Origin: Phytophthora hibernalis
Lineage: Eukaryota; Oomycota; Peronosporomycetes; Peronosporales; Peronosporaceae
NCBI GenBank assembly: GCA_012656075.1
Contig: JAAKBF010000046.1
Span: 1-64,000 of the forward strand
Length of the DNA: 64,000 bases
Direction of reading: 5' to 3'
Part shown: positions 12,105 through 24,199 of the stretch, in pieces
Position numbering within the stretch: the stretch's first letter is position 1
Layout of the letters: every line of letters starts with the position of its first letter
Program-made: the position numbers and the translations under genes
The notes under the pieces: model-generated
Told to the model about the DNA's origin: nothing
Databases searched by the model: none
Seen by the model: only the letters and a program-made list of their open reading frames with translations

Positions 12105-13905
12105 AGAGAAACACTATCGGCTCTCGTACATGTACTATCGCCTCTCAACTACCGTCTACGTCTATCATCTACATATCACCTCTCGTCTACCTAACGTATA
12201 CCCATCATCGCATTTCGTCAATTTTCCGTCTACCTATCGCTACCTATCATACCGTCTCTCATACTTTGATCTTTCATACTTCCGATCGTCTCGGATACTA
12301 TCGTCTCTTAGCTATGTATCGTCTACAATCGTCTTTACATATCGTCTACCTGTCGTCTACGGACCGTATCCAACGCGCAGCTGTGGCTCGTGCACTTTTA
12401 CACTTCGGCTATGAGCGATTACATGTACACCACACCAAGATAATGTGGCACATATCAAGTTCCTATAGTTTTAGCCAATTTAGGTAAGCAAGACCCCAGC
12501 AGAAACTGTGCATTGTATATATTGACAGTACGCATACAACGCGCTCTACACGGCGCTTTGGTAACGTATTTACTCTGTTTACTGTACTCGCGATCGTTGG
12601 GGCATGTTGGTGGTCAATTATATTATTTATGCAACACCGCCGTATACTATACACTAAACGCGGTTGTGTGCGGTACAGTGTACCTAGAATACGGTTGTGC
12701 GAGATTGACTATACACCGTTTACAGGACTGTGTGGTATACACTACGTATTATATACACTACATACAATGTACACACTACGTAGGTCACTGTGCGGTATAC
12801 ACTACGTATTATATACACTGCATACACTATACACCGACACACTATACACTATGAACTCACACGCTATACAGTATACAGTGTTACACTATTCGTTGTATTG
12901 GCGCAGCGAAGGCTTCTCATTAGCTAAAACTATAGGAACTTGATGTGTGCGACATTATGTTAGTGTGGTGTACACGTAATCGTACCTAGCCGAAATGTAA
13001 AGGTTTGAATGCCATACTTAAACCAAATGGACGATAGGTATAGACGAAATAGTATGAGAGACGATATCTGAGAGACGATATTACGTGTATGAGATACGAT
13101 AGTACGAGAGATGAGATACTTTACGAGACGACAGGTAGAGATGATAGAGATATACATAAGAGACGATAGAATAAGAGACGATAGGAAGACGATTTAAGAG
13201 ACGATAGTGTGAGAGACGATATGCGTAGCGATAGGTAGACGTTAGGTAGACGATATGTAGACAATAGCTGAGAGGCGATAGATTTATGTGGGACGATATT
13301 AGATGTACGAGAGACGATAGTATCAGAGATGATAGGAAGTATGAGATACGATAGTATGATTTAAATGCAGAAAGGGATATAGGTAGAGCGATAAGAAGAG
13401 GTAACCCATAGATATGAGAGACGAGACTGTATCAGAGACGATAGCATATGAGACAATAGTATGACTGGCGATAGACGATACTATGAGAGAGTATACTTAG
13501 AGACAAGATAGTATGAGGGACGATAATACGAGAGGCGTAGTATGAGAGACGATTGTACGGGACACGATTGTATGGGAGACGATAGTATGAGAGAATATAG
13601 AAAGACGACAGGTATAGGTATGAGAGATGACATGTAGACAAGATATGTAGGTGCAGTCGATAGAATGGTAGACACGGTAGGTGGACACGATAGATTTACA
13701 CGATAGATATGAGATAGACATGATCTGTAGGTGAGGGAAGATAGATATAGAGGCACGACAGGCAGAGAGTCAATAGACACTGCGTAGCGAGAGACAATAG
13801 GTAAATAGAGAGAATATGTAGAGACGGTGGGTAGAGAGACCATAGGTAGAGAGGGTAGATAGGGAGACACGATAAATAGAGAGGTACGGTAGAGGACATA
13901 GCGTA
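12105..13905. mobile_element. Foldback-like element with inverted 'gagacgata' minisatellite arms
   Basis: The left arm (about 12105-12480) carries 'tatcgtctctcat'-type repeats and then a unique block of about 85 bp. The right arm begins with the reverse complement of that block (about 12915-13005) and continues into 'gagagacgatag' repeats to about 13900. Matching unique parts include 'acatcaagttcctatag' and its complement. The central spacer (12485-12900) is TA-rich. The right arm is much longer than the left. I see no coding capacity. A partial second copy (spacer plus right arm) lies at 25.6-27.2 kb, and a short piece lies at 21.06-21.16 kb. Confidence 0.7.
12728..12826. repeat. 60-bp tandem duplication in the foldback spacer
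   Basis: The word 'ggtatacactacgtattata' occurs twice, inside units starting at 12728 and 12788. The units differ by a few bases. The surrounding sequence is rich in 'tatacact'. Confidence 0.75.
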
Positions 13906-13997
13906 CATGTCGACCTGGGACGCTATGAAGGAACGTTAGAGTAGCCGTATATGCATAAGATTCATAACAACTTGGTTGATTGGAGAATAGATAAAAA

Positions 13998-14235
13998 ATC
14001 GCCCCGTGGAGCGAAGGAAGGCGGCGGCCCACTTACTGGGATAAACCATTTCCCCCGCCGCGTAGCGGCGTCAAACGGCTAGTCAAGAACAAGTAGTAGA
14101 CGAACCTGTCCGTCAGTCTGTTGGTCACGTAGCGGCTGCCGAGCGAAAGCGACGGCGGCTCCGATTCGCAAAAACATTGGTTAGCCGCCGAAGGCGGGCC
14201 CTCATTGGCTGAAAAACGGCCCTCCAAAGCCCGAG
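13998..14235. repeat. Left copy of GC-rich direct repeat flanking the Helitron
   Basis: This begins 'gccccgtggagcgaaggaag' and shares many blocks in the same order and orientation with 20842-21065: 'ggcggcccactta', 'agaacaagtagtag', 'ggctccgattcgca', 'tcattggctgaaaaacg' and 'gagcgcagcga'. Short hairpin-prone 'GCGAAGCGA/GCGCAGCGA' words recur. It could be the terminus of the neighbouring repeat or of an older Helitron end next to which the autonomous copy sits. Confidence 0.7.
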
Positions 14236-15462
14236 CGCAGCGAAGGCCCGTCATTGGCCGAATTTATTTTAAATTATACTTTCATCTGATTGGCAGATTT
14301 TAATTCCGATTTACACTTCCCCATTTTGAATTACGAAACCGCCGACGCCGCTTCGAGGACGAGGTACGCTGCGTGTATGCATGTTGTATAGTAGCTATAG
14401 CAACCACCACTCCTCGCACAGATAATCCGAGGCTCCAAGGGCTGTTTAGGGGGATGTTTAAGTCCCAGCGGGTTATTCCGAACCGTGCTAAGGGGTTTTA
14501 ACCCACCGCCCACTCTGAGCGAGAGCACATGGCTCCTGTCTATTGACCACAAACCCGACTGCGAACCGGTTGAGCTGGCCGTACTGGGTTATTTGGCCCA
14601 TGCGGCCTTGCCATTTTTATGCGCAAAAAGGATATCGCACCAAGACCTCAGTACTGCCCGGCGCTCTAACCCAACTATCCGACTGCACCATTTGCAAACG
14701 ACTACCGCGCCAGGCTGCAAAGCCTGTTGACTGTGGGAAAGTGATCGGGGACAAAAGACGGGAGCTGGCACCACCGGGCAGTACGCAGATGCCATACAAT
14801 CATTCGGTGCCGTTCGATGGGTGTTTTACACCGCTAAAAATGGACCGAATTGTTGGAGATTTAACTAATTGGGTGCGTGTTGCCTGGAAATTCCAAATTC
14901 CTGCGGCGCGTCCCGGTGTAGCGACCCCTCAACCCTTTGATGTCCGTCCCTATACATTTAAAAAAGAAAACACCACAAAAAAGAAACAACCCCTGTAACC
15001 CTGGCCAAAAGGTTGATTGCCTGTGCTGAATAAGCCAGCGCATTGAGCCGACCGCCGCGTTGTCACCAAAGGTAGTGACTACAGAATAGAACAACTGTAA
15101 GCGCGGTGAGATGTCGGTTCAGCACAAGAGATAGCTTGCAGCACCCGTGTTGTAAGTCGTGCATTAAAGGAAGATACAGAAGAGGTTACGGTGCAAGAGA
15201 AAGTAGAATAGAAACATGGGTCGGGCTATATATTGGTTTTGCCGTCGCTACACTTGGGATTCGTTGCGGGAATTTAGGATTTTCGTGCGACGTCGCGTCC
15301 ATGCAGTTGGAACTCTTGCGGTTCGGTTTGTGGCTGGTGGTGGAGAACATTCTACTGGATTGGTGCCGATACTTTTATCCGGATATCACTACATACACTG
15401 CGGTGTACTTAGACTTTCTGTCTAACGCGTCACGTTACTCCCTTTCGTGTTCGCAGTCAGCT
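14236..15462. other. Non-coding leader between the direct repeat and Helitron CDS
   Basis: There is a plus-strand open frame at 14543-14998, but it shows no recognisable domain and I do not claim it as a gene. A short inverted pair ('agtactgcccgg' near 14650, 'ccgggcagtac' near 14777) is present. The stretch is presumably the 5' region of the Helitron. Confidence 0.4.
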
Positions 15463-16860
15463 ATGGCTCGCACCAAACGAAAGCGCACGCGGGAGGAAAT
15501 TGAAGAGGCTTTGCGTCACAATGCGGACGTGAACGCGACCCCTGCAGCTCCAGAGGACGCCGTAACTCGGCGTAAACGGAAACAGCGAAAATCGGCCAAG
15601 GCTCGCAGCTTGGCCAGTGAGATGGCTGCCCTTACCGTTAGCACGGAGCCTGCGGTTGCTGTCTTGACGGTCGCTGTGGTTAGCGATGTAGTCTCCACTA
15701 CTATGGCGCCTGCTGTCACGGATGAGCCTCCTACAGTGGCGCAAGACGGCAAGACTGAAGAAGATGATCCACCTGAGCCCCACCGCAGGGTTGCACCAGA
15801 ATATGACGAGGGCCAACGCCTTGCGGCCTTGGCAATCTTACCAACCGCGGCTCCTGTCCTCATGTCCCCGGCTTCCAGACGTGCTCGCAACGCAGAGAAA
15901 AATGGATTCGCAGAGCTAACGCTTCAGCTTCACAGAAAGAGCGCACACGGGTGCAAGCCGCCGAGCGACAGAGGGTCAAGCGAGCTAGGATGAGTGAGGA
16001 CCAACGAAACGCCGCCAGGGAGGTCGAACGACTTCGGCAACGCGAGCGCCTGGCCAATCGCGCGCAGTGTGTGCGCGACGAGGAGAGAGCACGAGACCGA
16101 GAATTACACAATGCCCCGACGTGAGGGATTAACTGGAGAGGAGCGCACCGACGTTCTAAGTCGGAATCGGGTGGAACAAGTTGCTAGACGTACCGGTCTC
16201 TCGCAGCATTTGAGCGATGTCGAAAGAGTCCAGAACCGTGATCGCCGCGCCGCCGTACGCGCAAGCCAGACCGAGGAAGATCGCGAGCAGCATCGAGAAC
16301 AATCGCGTGTCCGCCGTGCCGCCCCAAGCATCGACGGGCTCTTACAACCACGAAGATTTCAGAGCTGACATGGTTAGAGGCAAAACATTGTCAATGGGCG
16401 ATTCAAACTGCCTCCAACCATCGTCTGTCAGTATTGCAAAGCTTGGAAGTGGCCCGACGAGTCTGACAACATCTGCTGTCTAATGGGTAAGGTGCAACTC
16501 CTCAACTTAAACCTGCACCTGCGGGCTCATCCAGCTGTACGGGGACCCGAACTTCCGCACCCTCATCCGAGCGTACAACCAGGCCTTTGCCTTCACCTCC
16601 ATCGGAGCTTCGTCGAGCGACGGAACGTTTGGCAATGTGAATCAGGACATGGACGTCGCGGGAGGCCAAGGCGTTTATACGTATCGCATCCAGGGCGCCA
16701 TGGGTCATTACCTCGGGTCGTTGCTACCGTACAAGGATCCCAACACAGGCCAGCCGACTGCACCCAAATTCGCGCAAATCTACATCGTGGATCCGGACAT
16801 GCAGGCACGTGCGACGCGGCAAAGGGATTTTTCGCCGATCTGGACACAGATGCGTTGAGG
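15463..16860 (+). pseudogene. Helitron RepHel N-terminal part, frameshifted
   Basis: It starts at ATG 15463 with 'MARTKRKRTREEIEEALRHN' and is basic and low-complexity. After frame changes it continues as further Arg/Glu-rich sequence ('SEDQRNAAREVERLRQRERL', near 16000), then a short Cys-containing region ('DESDNICCLMGKVQL' if read across frames near 16455-16500). It then reaches the family block 'LYGDPNFRTLIRAYNQAFAF' and 'VYTYRIQGAMGHYLGSLLPY' near 16525-16730. This matches the segment that precedes the Rep domain in oomycete and plant Helitrons. At least four frameshifts lie between 15900 and 16850. The open plus-strand frame at 16483-16820 in another phase is not the true frame. Confidence 0.75.
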
Positions 16861-19170
16861 TACATCGAGGATATGATGACCACGCACAACCCTTTCGCGC
16901 AGCAATTTCTAACCTTCGGTGAGAAGCTGCGCCAATACCCTCCGGACAGTTCTCAGTTGATGGACGTCGTGTACCGCCTACACGAGAAACCATCCCAGCC
17001 CGGTACCCACAACTTGCCCACGGTGTCGGAAGTGGGAGTCACTATGATCGAAGACGGTAATCTCGCCCAGCCGCGTGATCTGCTGCTCTATGCCAGGGAT
17101 CACAAACTCCTGCGTCTGTTCGAGACTCATAACACGTACGACCCTTTGCAGTATCCACTACTATTCCCGCACGGCGAGCTCGGGTGGACTTTTACGGATC
17201 AATACGCGAACGGTGCCGTGGTGAGAAAGAAGAGGGCGATGCCTCTACGCGCGCATGCCGCGTTTCGTCTTTTCCAGAAAATCGACGACATGTCAGCGCT
17301 CCACCTTGGCGGGCGTCTCTTTCAGCAGTGGGTGGTCGACCAACGGGCCAAGTGTGAACAGGAGCAGCTGCGGTGGGTGGCAACGCACCAGAAGGATATT
17401 CGTGCAGACCAGTACTACGGCGTTCGGGATGCTTACGAGAGTGAGAAAACGGTGACTCTGGGTGAGGGAGAAGCATTGCTTACCGAGTACGATCGCGGCA
17501 GTGGCGAGTTGGTGCACCCTGATCGGCGTCCTGGCCACGATCACTTCCTGGGTCAAATTGGCAAGCGTGTCATCCTTCCGGAGACCCACGTCGGGAGTCC
17601 TCGCTACATGTACAAGGCGTATCAAGACTCTATGGCTATCGTGCGCGAATACGGCAAACCAGACGCCTTCGTTACCAAGACTTGCAATCCAAAATGGGAT
17701 GACATACTGGAAAAGATACCTGCTGGCCAGACTGCTCAGGATCGTCCGGACATTGTCGCGCGCGTATGGCAACAATACCTTCGTGAACTTTTGAAGGATT
17801 TGGATGAGGGAGTGATCGGTCGTCTGGCCGCGCGGATCTACGTTGTGGAGTTCCAGAAGCGAGGGTTACCCCACGCTCACATTCTCACTATTCTGGACGA
17901 AGAAGACAAGCCGAAGACAAGGGAGCTTATCGACAGATTGGTATCGGCAGAGCTTCCCGACAAGGACATCAATCCGGATTTGTATGAGACCATCCTAGAT
18001 ACATGATGCATTGGCCGTGTGGTGCGAACTCGGGTCGTCCGTGTATGAAGGATGGGAAATGCACGAAGGGGTACCCCAAGCCTTTGGTGGATGTCACTCG
18101 AGCGAATGAGAACGGCTACCCGGTGTATAGAAGGCGGAGGCGAGCAGAAGGGGTTCTCATTTACAAGGGCAAGACCTACGACAACGCAACCATCAACCAG
18201 TGGTTGGTTCCGTACAACCCGTACTTCTCCCAGAAGTTCGACTGTCATATCAACGTCGAGGTCTGCACGGCTATCACGGCCGTGAAGTATCTCTACAAGT
18301 ACGTCTATAAAGGGTCCGACAAAGCTGTCATTACTATAGAAGCCGTGCGGGATTTGAGTGAGCCGGGTCAAGATCCCAACGAGGTGCTGAGATATCTTAA
18401 CGCGAGATATGTATCGCCGGTGGAGGCGTGTATGCGTCTGCTGACCTATTCGATCCAGGGTCGCACGCATGCCATTACGCGACTTACTGTTCACTTGGAA
18501 GGCGGTCAGTTTGTGGTGTTCCGAGCCGAAGAGGACCCCGAACGTGTCCTGGAGCGTGGGAGCCGTACCATGCTGACCCAGTTCTTCGCCCTTTGCGCGA
18601 GCGACGCACCTGAAAACCAAATCGCCAAGACTATGCTGTATCAAAACATCCCGAAGGAGTTCGCGTGGATTGATCCGGAGAAGAGATGGAAGCGTCGGAC
18701 AAGATACCAGGCAGCTATAGGACGTATGATTCATGTTTCCCCAAGGGACATGGAGCGCTTCTACTTGCGTGCGCTGCTGTGCCATCGAAAAGGTCCGACT
18801 TCATATGAGGATCTGCGGACAGTCGACAATGTGGTGTGTAATACATTCCACGAGGCAGCCTTGGCAATCGGACTCCTTGATGACGACAGAGAGTGGATTT
18901 CCTGCATGACTGAAGCCGCTGCGTTCAAGATGGCGTACCCCCTCCGCCAGCTTTTCGCTACGCTGTTGGTGTATTCGCAAGTTTCGAACGTGCGTGGCTG
19001 TGGGATCAGTTTTACGATGAACTGTCGGCCGACTTTGAGCGTCAACTCGGCGCACGACACGGGCAGGAGGTCGCCGACAACATCATGTTTCTCACGCTCA
19101 AGAGTATTGACGACCTCCTGAAAATTAACGGCGTGAGCCTCGACTCCTACAACACAAGCCTCCCCAGCTG
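16820..19170 (+). pseudogene. Helitron Rep (HUH endonuclease) domain
   Basis: The Rep domain nicks and joins single-stranded DNA during rolling-circle-like transposition. The frame from about 16820 reads 'DALRYIEDMMTTHNPFAQQF' onward. The metal-binding HUH motif is 'KRGLPHAHIL' near 17855-17885. The two-tyrosine catalytic motif lies in 'AVKYLYKYVYKG' near 18275-18312. A single-base frame change at about 18002 separates 'NPDLYETILDT' from 'MMHWPCGANSGRPCMKDG'. Another change near 18980 separates 'FATLLVYSQVS' from the continuation 'LWDQFYDELSADFERQLGA'. Both key motifs are intact, so decay looks recent. Confidence 0.85.
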
Positions 19171-20769
19171 AGCGATTTCCCGACATTATTGGTCACTTCC
19201 GAGGGGGAGAACAACCTCATTCGTCGCGAGCTGGAAGGGTACACGCGTTCTGTTCTACAGGATGTTGCGGACCATACTGGCGATCTCAACGAGGGACAGC
19301 GGGCAATTTATGACCAAGGTGTTGGTTCGGTAGAGACCCTGAAGTAGGAAAAAACTGTTCTTCATCGACGGTCCGGGTGGTACTGGGAAATCCACGCTGA
19401 TCAAGCACATCCTCGCCAACGTGCGTCTCTTGGGCAAAATTGCGATCGCGGTCGCGTCCAGCGGCATCGCGTCATTGCTTCTTATGGGCAGTCGTACGGC
19501 ACACTCTACGTTCAAGATTCCCCTGAAATTGGATGAAAAGTCTACGTGCTCCGTTACCAAGCAGTCCCCCTAAGGGCGTTGATCCAGCGCGCCAGTCTTA
19601 TCATCTGGGATGAAGCGCCCATGACGCACCGGCATGCTTTCGAGGCGGTGGACCGCACCCTTCGTGATGTGATGAACAACGACCACGAACCGTTTGGAGG
19701 AAAGGTATTGGTTTTGTCAGGTGACTTCCGTCAGATTCTGCCAGTCGTCATCAAGGGAACACCGGCAGAGACGATCGACGCCTGTCTGAAGTCCTCCCAA
19801 CTGTGGTCGTACTTCCAACAGGTCCGACTCACGGAGAACATGCGGGTTCGGACAGCCGACAACGAAAGTTCAGCTGAAGAGATTGCAGCCTTTTCAGGGT
19901 TTCTTCTCCAAGTAGGCGAAGGTCGACATGAAGTCAATCCCGCACTTAGAGAGGACTTCATGAAAATCCCGCGCGATATGTTGATCGACAACCCGCCCGC
20001 TGACTTCGACGCCGACGCAGCGATTGCTCCGGGTGATGTACCTATTGGTACGAAACGGATGATTGATACCATGTATGCTGACGTGAACGACACGACCATC
20101 GCCACTGACGAATACTTCGCGAACCGCACGATCTTGACCACAACCAACGCGATGGTGCACCGTATCAATGAGGCAGTGGGGCGACGTTTGGATGGACAGG
20201 CGTGTGAGTATCTCTCGGTCGACTCGGTTCAGGACGACGAGGAGGTTAATTTCTTAGAGACAGAGGTTCTGAACACGATCGACATCAACGGGATCCCACC
20301 TCACATATTGGTGTTGAAGAGCGGCCAGCCGATCACGATGATGAGGAACTTGACCCCGGACCTGGGGCTTTGCAATGGCACGCGCCTTAGAGTGAAGGAA
20401 TTGAAGCCTCACGTGATACACGCGACCATCATGACTAGCGAGCGTCAAGGCCAGAACGTACTGATTCCAAGGATCCTTTTCGTTAGTGACGGCAACGCTC
20501 GCGACTTTCCATTCCACCTGCGCCGCAAGCAGTTCCCAGTCCAGCCGGCGTTTGCCATTACAATCAACAAGGCTCAAGGACAAACGGTGCTAAACCTGGG
20601 ACTTTACTTGGCGACACCATGCTTTTCGCACGGCCAGCTGTATGTGGCGCTCTCCCGGGTCACTGCGAGATCCAAGATCAAGATATTACTTGAGTATCCA
20701 GACATGGAGGAAGAGGATGGAGCATACACCCCGAACATCGTGTACAGGCAGATTTTCAGCACGGCGTAG
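19160..20769 (+). pseudogene. Helitron Pif1-type helicase domain
   Basis: This is the C-terminal helicase half of the RepHel protein. Walker A is 'FFIDGPGGTGKSTLIKHIL' near 19355-19410. Walker B is 'ASLIIWDEAPMTHRHAFE' near 19590-19645. Motif III is 'VLVLSGDFRQILPVV' near 19710-19755. C-terminal motifs 'FAITINKAQGQTVLNLGLYL' and 'HGQLYVALSRVTARS' lie near 20550-20670. The protein ends 'IVYRQIFSTA' at 20769. The stretch 19546-20769 is one open frame of 407 codons. Upstream, frame changes near 19170 and 19345 and a join near 19545 break the link to the Rep part. The same C-terminal tail, interrupted by an LRR segment, occurs at 27.2-27.9 kb. Confidence 0.9.
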
Positions 20770-20841
20770 GGCGGAAGACAGTAACTGCATTTACATAACA
20801 TTGATAATAGTTCAATTCATGTCTACATGGTATAATTTTTA

Positions 20842-21065
20842 GCCCCGTGGAGCGAAGCGAGGGGGCGGCCCACTTAGCTGGGACAAACCATTGCCCCACC
20901 GCCGCGTAGTGGCGGGAAACAGCAAGTCTAGAACAAGTAGTAGAGGAACCTGTCTGTCCGTCGGTTTGAGTGTAACCGCTGCCGAGTGATAGCGTCAGCG
21001 GCTCCGATTCGCATTATTGTGCCGGCGAAGGCGGGGATCATTGGCTGAAAAACGTCCTTCCAAAC
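20842..21065. repeat. Right copy of GC-rich direct repeat flanking the Helitron
   Basis: It begins 'gccccgtggagcgaagcgag' about 73 bp after the Helitron stop codon and aligns with 13998-14235 in the same orientation. A related GC-rich block with 'gagcgaagcgaag' follows the other Helitron 3' end at 27965. This suggests the block belongs to the Helitron 3' region. I could not fix a CTRR end. Confidence 0.7.
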
Positions 21066-21630
21066 AGCCGAGCGCAGCGAGCCCTCATTGGCTAAAACTA
21101 CGGTAAGTTGGTGTGGATTACGTTACATTGATGTGGTGTACATGTATTCGTACTTAGGAGTACGTTGCAAATCGCTCTGCCGAGCGCAGCGAAGCCTCCT
21201 CATTGGCCAAATAAAAACACTGTCACACTGACTACGATCGGTAGAACGATCCAGACCATATCCGGTCTTCTCATTAGCCGAAATGCAAACATTTCTGATG
21301 GAACACGAAACCAACCGATTGGTCAATACCCGCGCGGTCGGCCCTCTTGTGATTACGCTAATTACAAAAACATAACACAACCTGGCGTGGGGACTGCCAA
21401 TCGGGCCCAATAGCAAGTGCTTTTGTAATGAGAGTGAGTATTTTGATAACCTGGACGGTGGTACAATAGTTTCAGATCACGCAAGGAATGTTCCTGGCCT
21501 AACCTGAACCTGAACGGATGCCAGCGTATACGGCAGTATACATGTCGTGTGAGCCACTCAAAAGGGATTTTGAGAAAGCTGCCAAAGCTGCCGAGCATGG
21601 AGTGTCCGCTGCGACCGCGAAAGCGGTCGT
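21066..21630. repeat. Fragment of the foldback-arm family plus unassigned sequence
   Basis: At 21080-21165, 'tcattggctaaaacta', 'ttggtgtggattac' and 'gatgtggtgtacatgta' match the right-arm block of the elements at 12.9-13.0 kb and 25.88-25.98 kb. The pair 'gagcgcagcga' plus 'tcattggc' recurs near 21067 and 21184. No gene is supported before the MULE at 21.63 kb. Confidence 0.55.
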
Positions 21631-21957
21631 CGCTTGACCGCCGGCTACGACGGCGGGGGTGATGCTGGCGACGACGACGGGGGCGACGACCACGTCTCAT
21701 GCGACGACGAAGATCAAGGATCAGACGCCAGCTGGGCAGCCGAATCGAAGGGAGAAAGGGTCTCTAGCGAGTCAGGTGGCTCCAGTTGGTGCATGGGAAA
21801 CTCAAGCGAGGCTTCCAGGGCCGGAAGTAGGTCGAGTGAGGGTCCTGGTGCCGACGAATGCCACGAAGTGCGGTGCCCTGACCTCGAGCAAACACAATTT
21901 GTGTCATGGGAAGATTTTCACGCATATCTGGACATCTATCAGAAGCAGACATTCCAG

Positions 21958-22017
21958 GTAAGTTCGAAGGTGATGTTTCCTATGTTGCTGTGTATTATCT
22001 CACCCTTGTCGCTACAG
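21958..22017 (+). other. Intron 1 of the MULE transposase
   Basis: It runs GTAAGT...GTCGCTACAG, 60 nt, phase 0, and separates 'KQTFQ' from 'IFRKRSSKSVADR'. The consensus is strong at both ends. Confidence 0.65.
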
Positions 22018-22220
22018 ATATTTCGCAAACGTTCTTCCAAAAGCGTCGCAGACCGAACAAGGCAATCAAATCAGCTCAGAGGTCGTCATCGGCGCTGATC
22101 CCAGCCGAGTGGGAGACGTACGCGAAGACCTTAATTTGTACGCACGGTGGCACGTACAAATATCGCGGACAAGGCAAACGGCCACAACAGGAAGCTCGGC
22201 CGATCAACTGCAACGTACAC

Positions 22221-22406
22221 GTGAGTCGGGCACATCAATCTGTGGTAGTCTGTGGCAATCATCAGGCGGTCACATCATTCTGATCATGTCTACAGTCGGG
22301 TAGATCAGTCTGTGGTAGTCTGTGGTAATCGTCAGTCGGTCACATCATTCTGTGGCGATCATGTAGTTGGTGGATCTAGCCAACGTGCAAATGTGTGTAT
22401 GTTTAG
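22221..22406 (+). other. Intron 2 of the MULE transposase, holding a tandem repeat
   Basis: It runs GTGAGT...TGTTTAG, 186 nt, longer than the other introns in the window. Two copies of a unit of about 70-75 bp ('ctgtggtagtctgtgg' ... 'cggtcacatcattctg') lie inside it at about 22235-22355. Expansion of the unit probably explains the intron's length. Confidence 0.55.
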
Positions 22407-24199
22407 ATCAATGCATGTGTTCGCGAAGTGACCAATTCGCCGTCCCAGTTTGCGGTCTGTGTGAGCAAGACATTTCTCAAGCACAATCACCCACTTGGCT
22501 TGCGGATTTATAAACAGTATGCAGCTAACCGAATGGCAGTAGACAGAAGTGCCATGAATACGATTGACTCGCTTCAGAAGGCTGGGGCAAAAGCAAAGAG
22601 TATCCTGAAATTCCTCGTGGAAAACACAGACAGCAACCCAACGCCACAAGACGTCCAGAATCTAATTCGTACCCTGAAAAAGCGTGAGAGGGCTCCACAT
22701 CAAGCGCTCAGCGACTGAAGCGTTGGACGCGTCGGTTTTGTGCCGAGTACGGAAACATCGGACACATCTACGTGCAACGAGCTTCTAATGGCAAGGTTCG
22801 TATCGCTAGTGTATGAATGCGACTATATGTTTGACCAAAACTAACGATACTATTTCGTAATGGTCAGAAATATGCCACTTGTATCACCCTGCAGACCAAA
22901 CACATGCTGGATATCTATCGCCGATTTCCTGAAGTGTTGATGATAGATGCGACGCATGGCACAAATATATCGAAGTATAAGATTTTTCGTTCATGGCACA
23001 CGACGTCTTTGGCAAGGGTCAGTACGTGCAGCATGCCATACTGGAGAATGAACGCAGTGAGACACTTTTCACGGCCATCGAAGAGTTCAAGAAGAACAAT
23101 CCAGCGTGGATAAAGCTGCAGTGTGTCATCGTCGACAAAGACTTCACTGAGATCGGAGTTTTGAAGGCAGCTCTTCCGCACGTGCGGGTGCTTTTGTGCC
23201 AATTTCATGTTGTGAAATATCTGCGCGAAGAGATGGCGTGTGCTGACTACGCATTTACTTCTTGGCAGAAGTCACAGTTGCGATCTGTGGTGAATTTGTT
23301 GGTGTATGCGCGAAGTGAACGTGAATATGAGAAGCACCGTCGGTACTTGAAACATTTGACTTCGATTGGTTTGGGTGGAGTAGTTCGCGAAGCAAATGTG
23401 GAGGCGGTGGCAGTCGTGACATCGGGTGCAGTCGGTCATGCGAGTGACACAGACGACACTATCCATCCATTTCAGGCGTATTTTACCAAGAATTGGGATA
23501 ACTGTCGAGATATGTGGTGCTCCTACAAGCGGCAGAATGCTGTGACGCTCGGGAATAACACCAACAACCGTCTGGAGTCGCCGTGGAAGCACATGAAGGA
23601 GGTTGTTACGTCATCAATGGGACTGGATGAGTGCTTGGCGACGATCTTCTACCGTGTCGATACGTGTTCTACATCCGAAAAAGCCTGGGAATGGAGACGA
23701 TTATACCTACCCATCTTCTCAATCCGCGTTGGCTCTTAGCAACTATTAACAAATCTCAATCCCCCGTGGAAATTTCGTCGAATTCTTTTGCTGTGAGCGC
23801 CGTTTTGACCGGGCCAAGAACTCCCTGGGATTCCAATCGAAAATTTCGTGAGGCTAATCATCTTGCCACGAGTATCTGTGACTCCATGAGCAGTTTGGGA
23901 ATGTCCGAGTTTCGCGTTGCGATGAAGGCATTGGCGAAAGTGACCACCGTTGTCTTCACAACAAAGCGGTTTAACCAGCTTTCTGCCATACAAATTGACG
24001 GTGGGAACCCATCGACGTTGGACGGGGCCGACCATGCAGACAACAATGACGACAACATCAGTGAGCCGGACAATACAACTCAGCAGTTGACTTATTGTAC
24101 TGATACATCGCAGCCGTCTCCGTCGAACTTGAGGGAGTCGGCTACCGTCGATCATTCAGTGGAGCAATCGGTGGAGATATTGGTGTAATCGGTGGAGCA

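Noticed and set aside
13998..21065. Direct repeats as LTRs of a retrotransposon
   Set aside because: The enclosed genes are Helitron Rep and helicase; there is no gag, protease, integrase, primer site or TG...CA ends.
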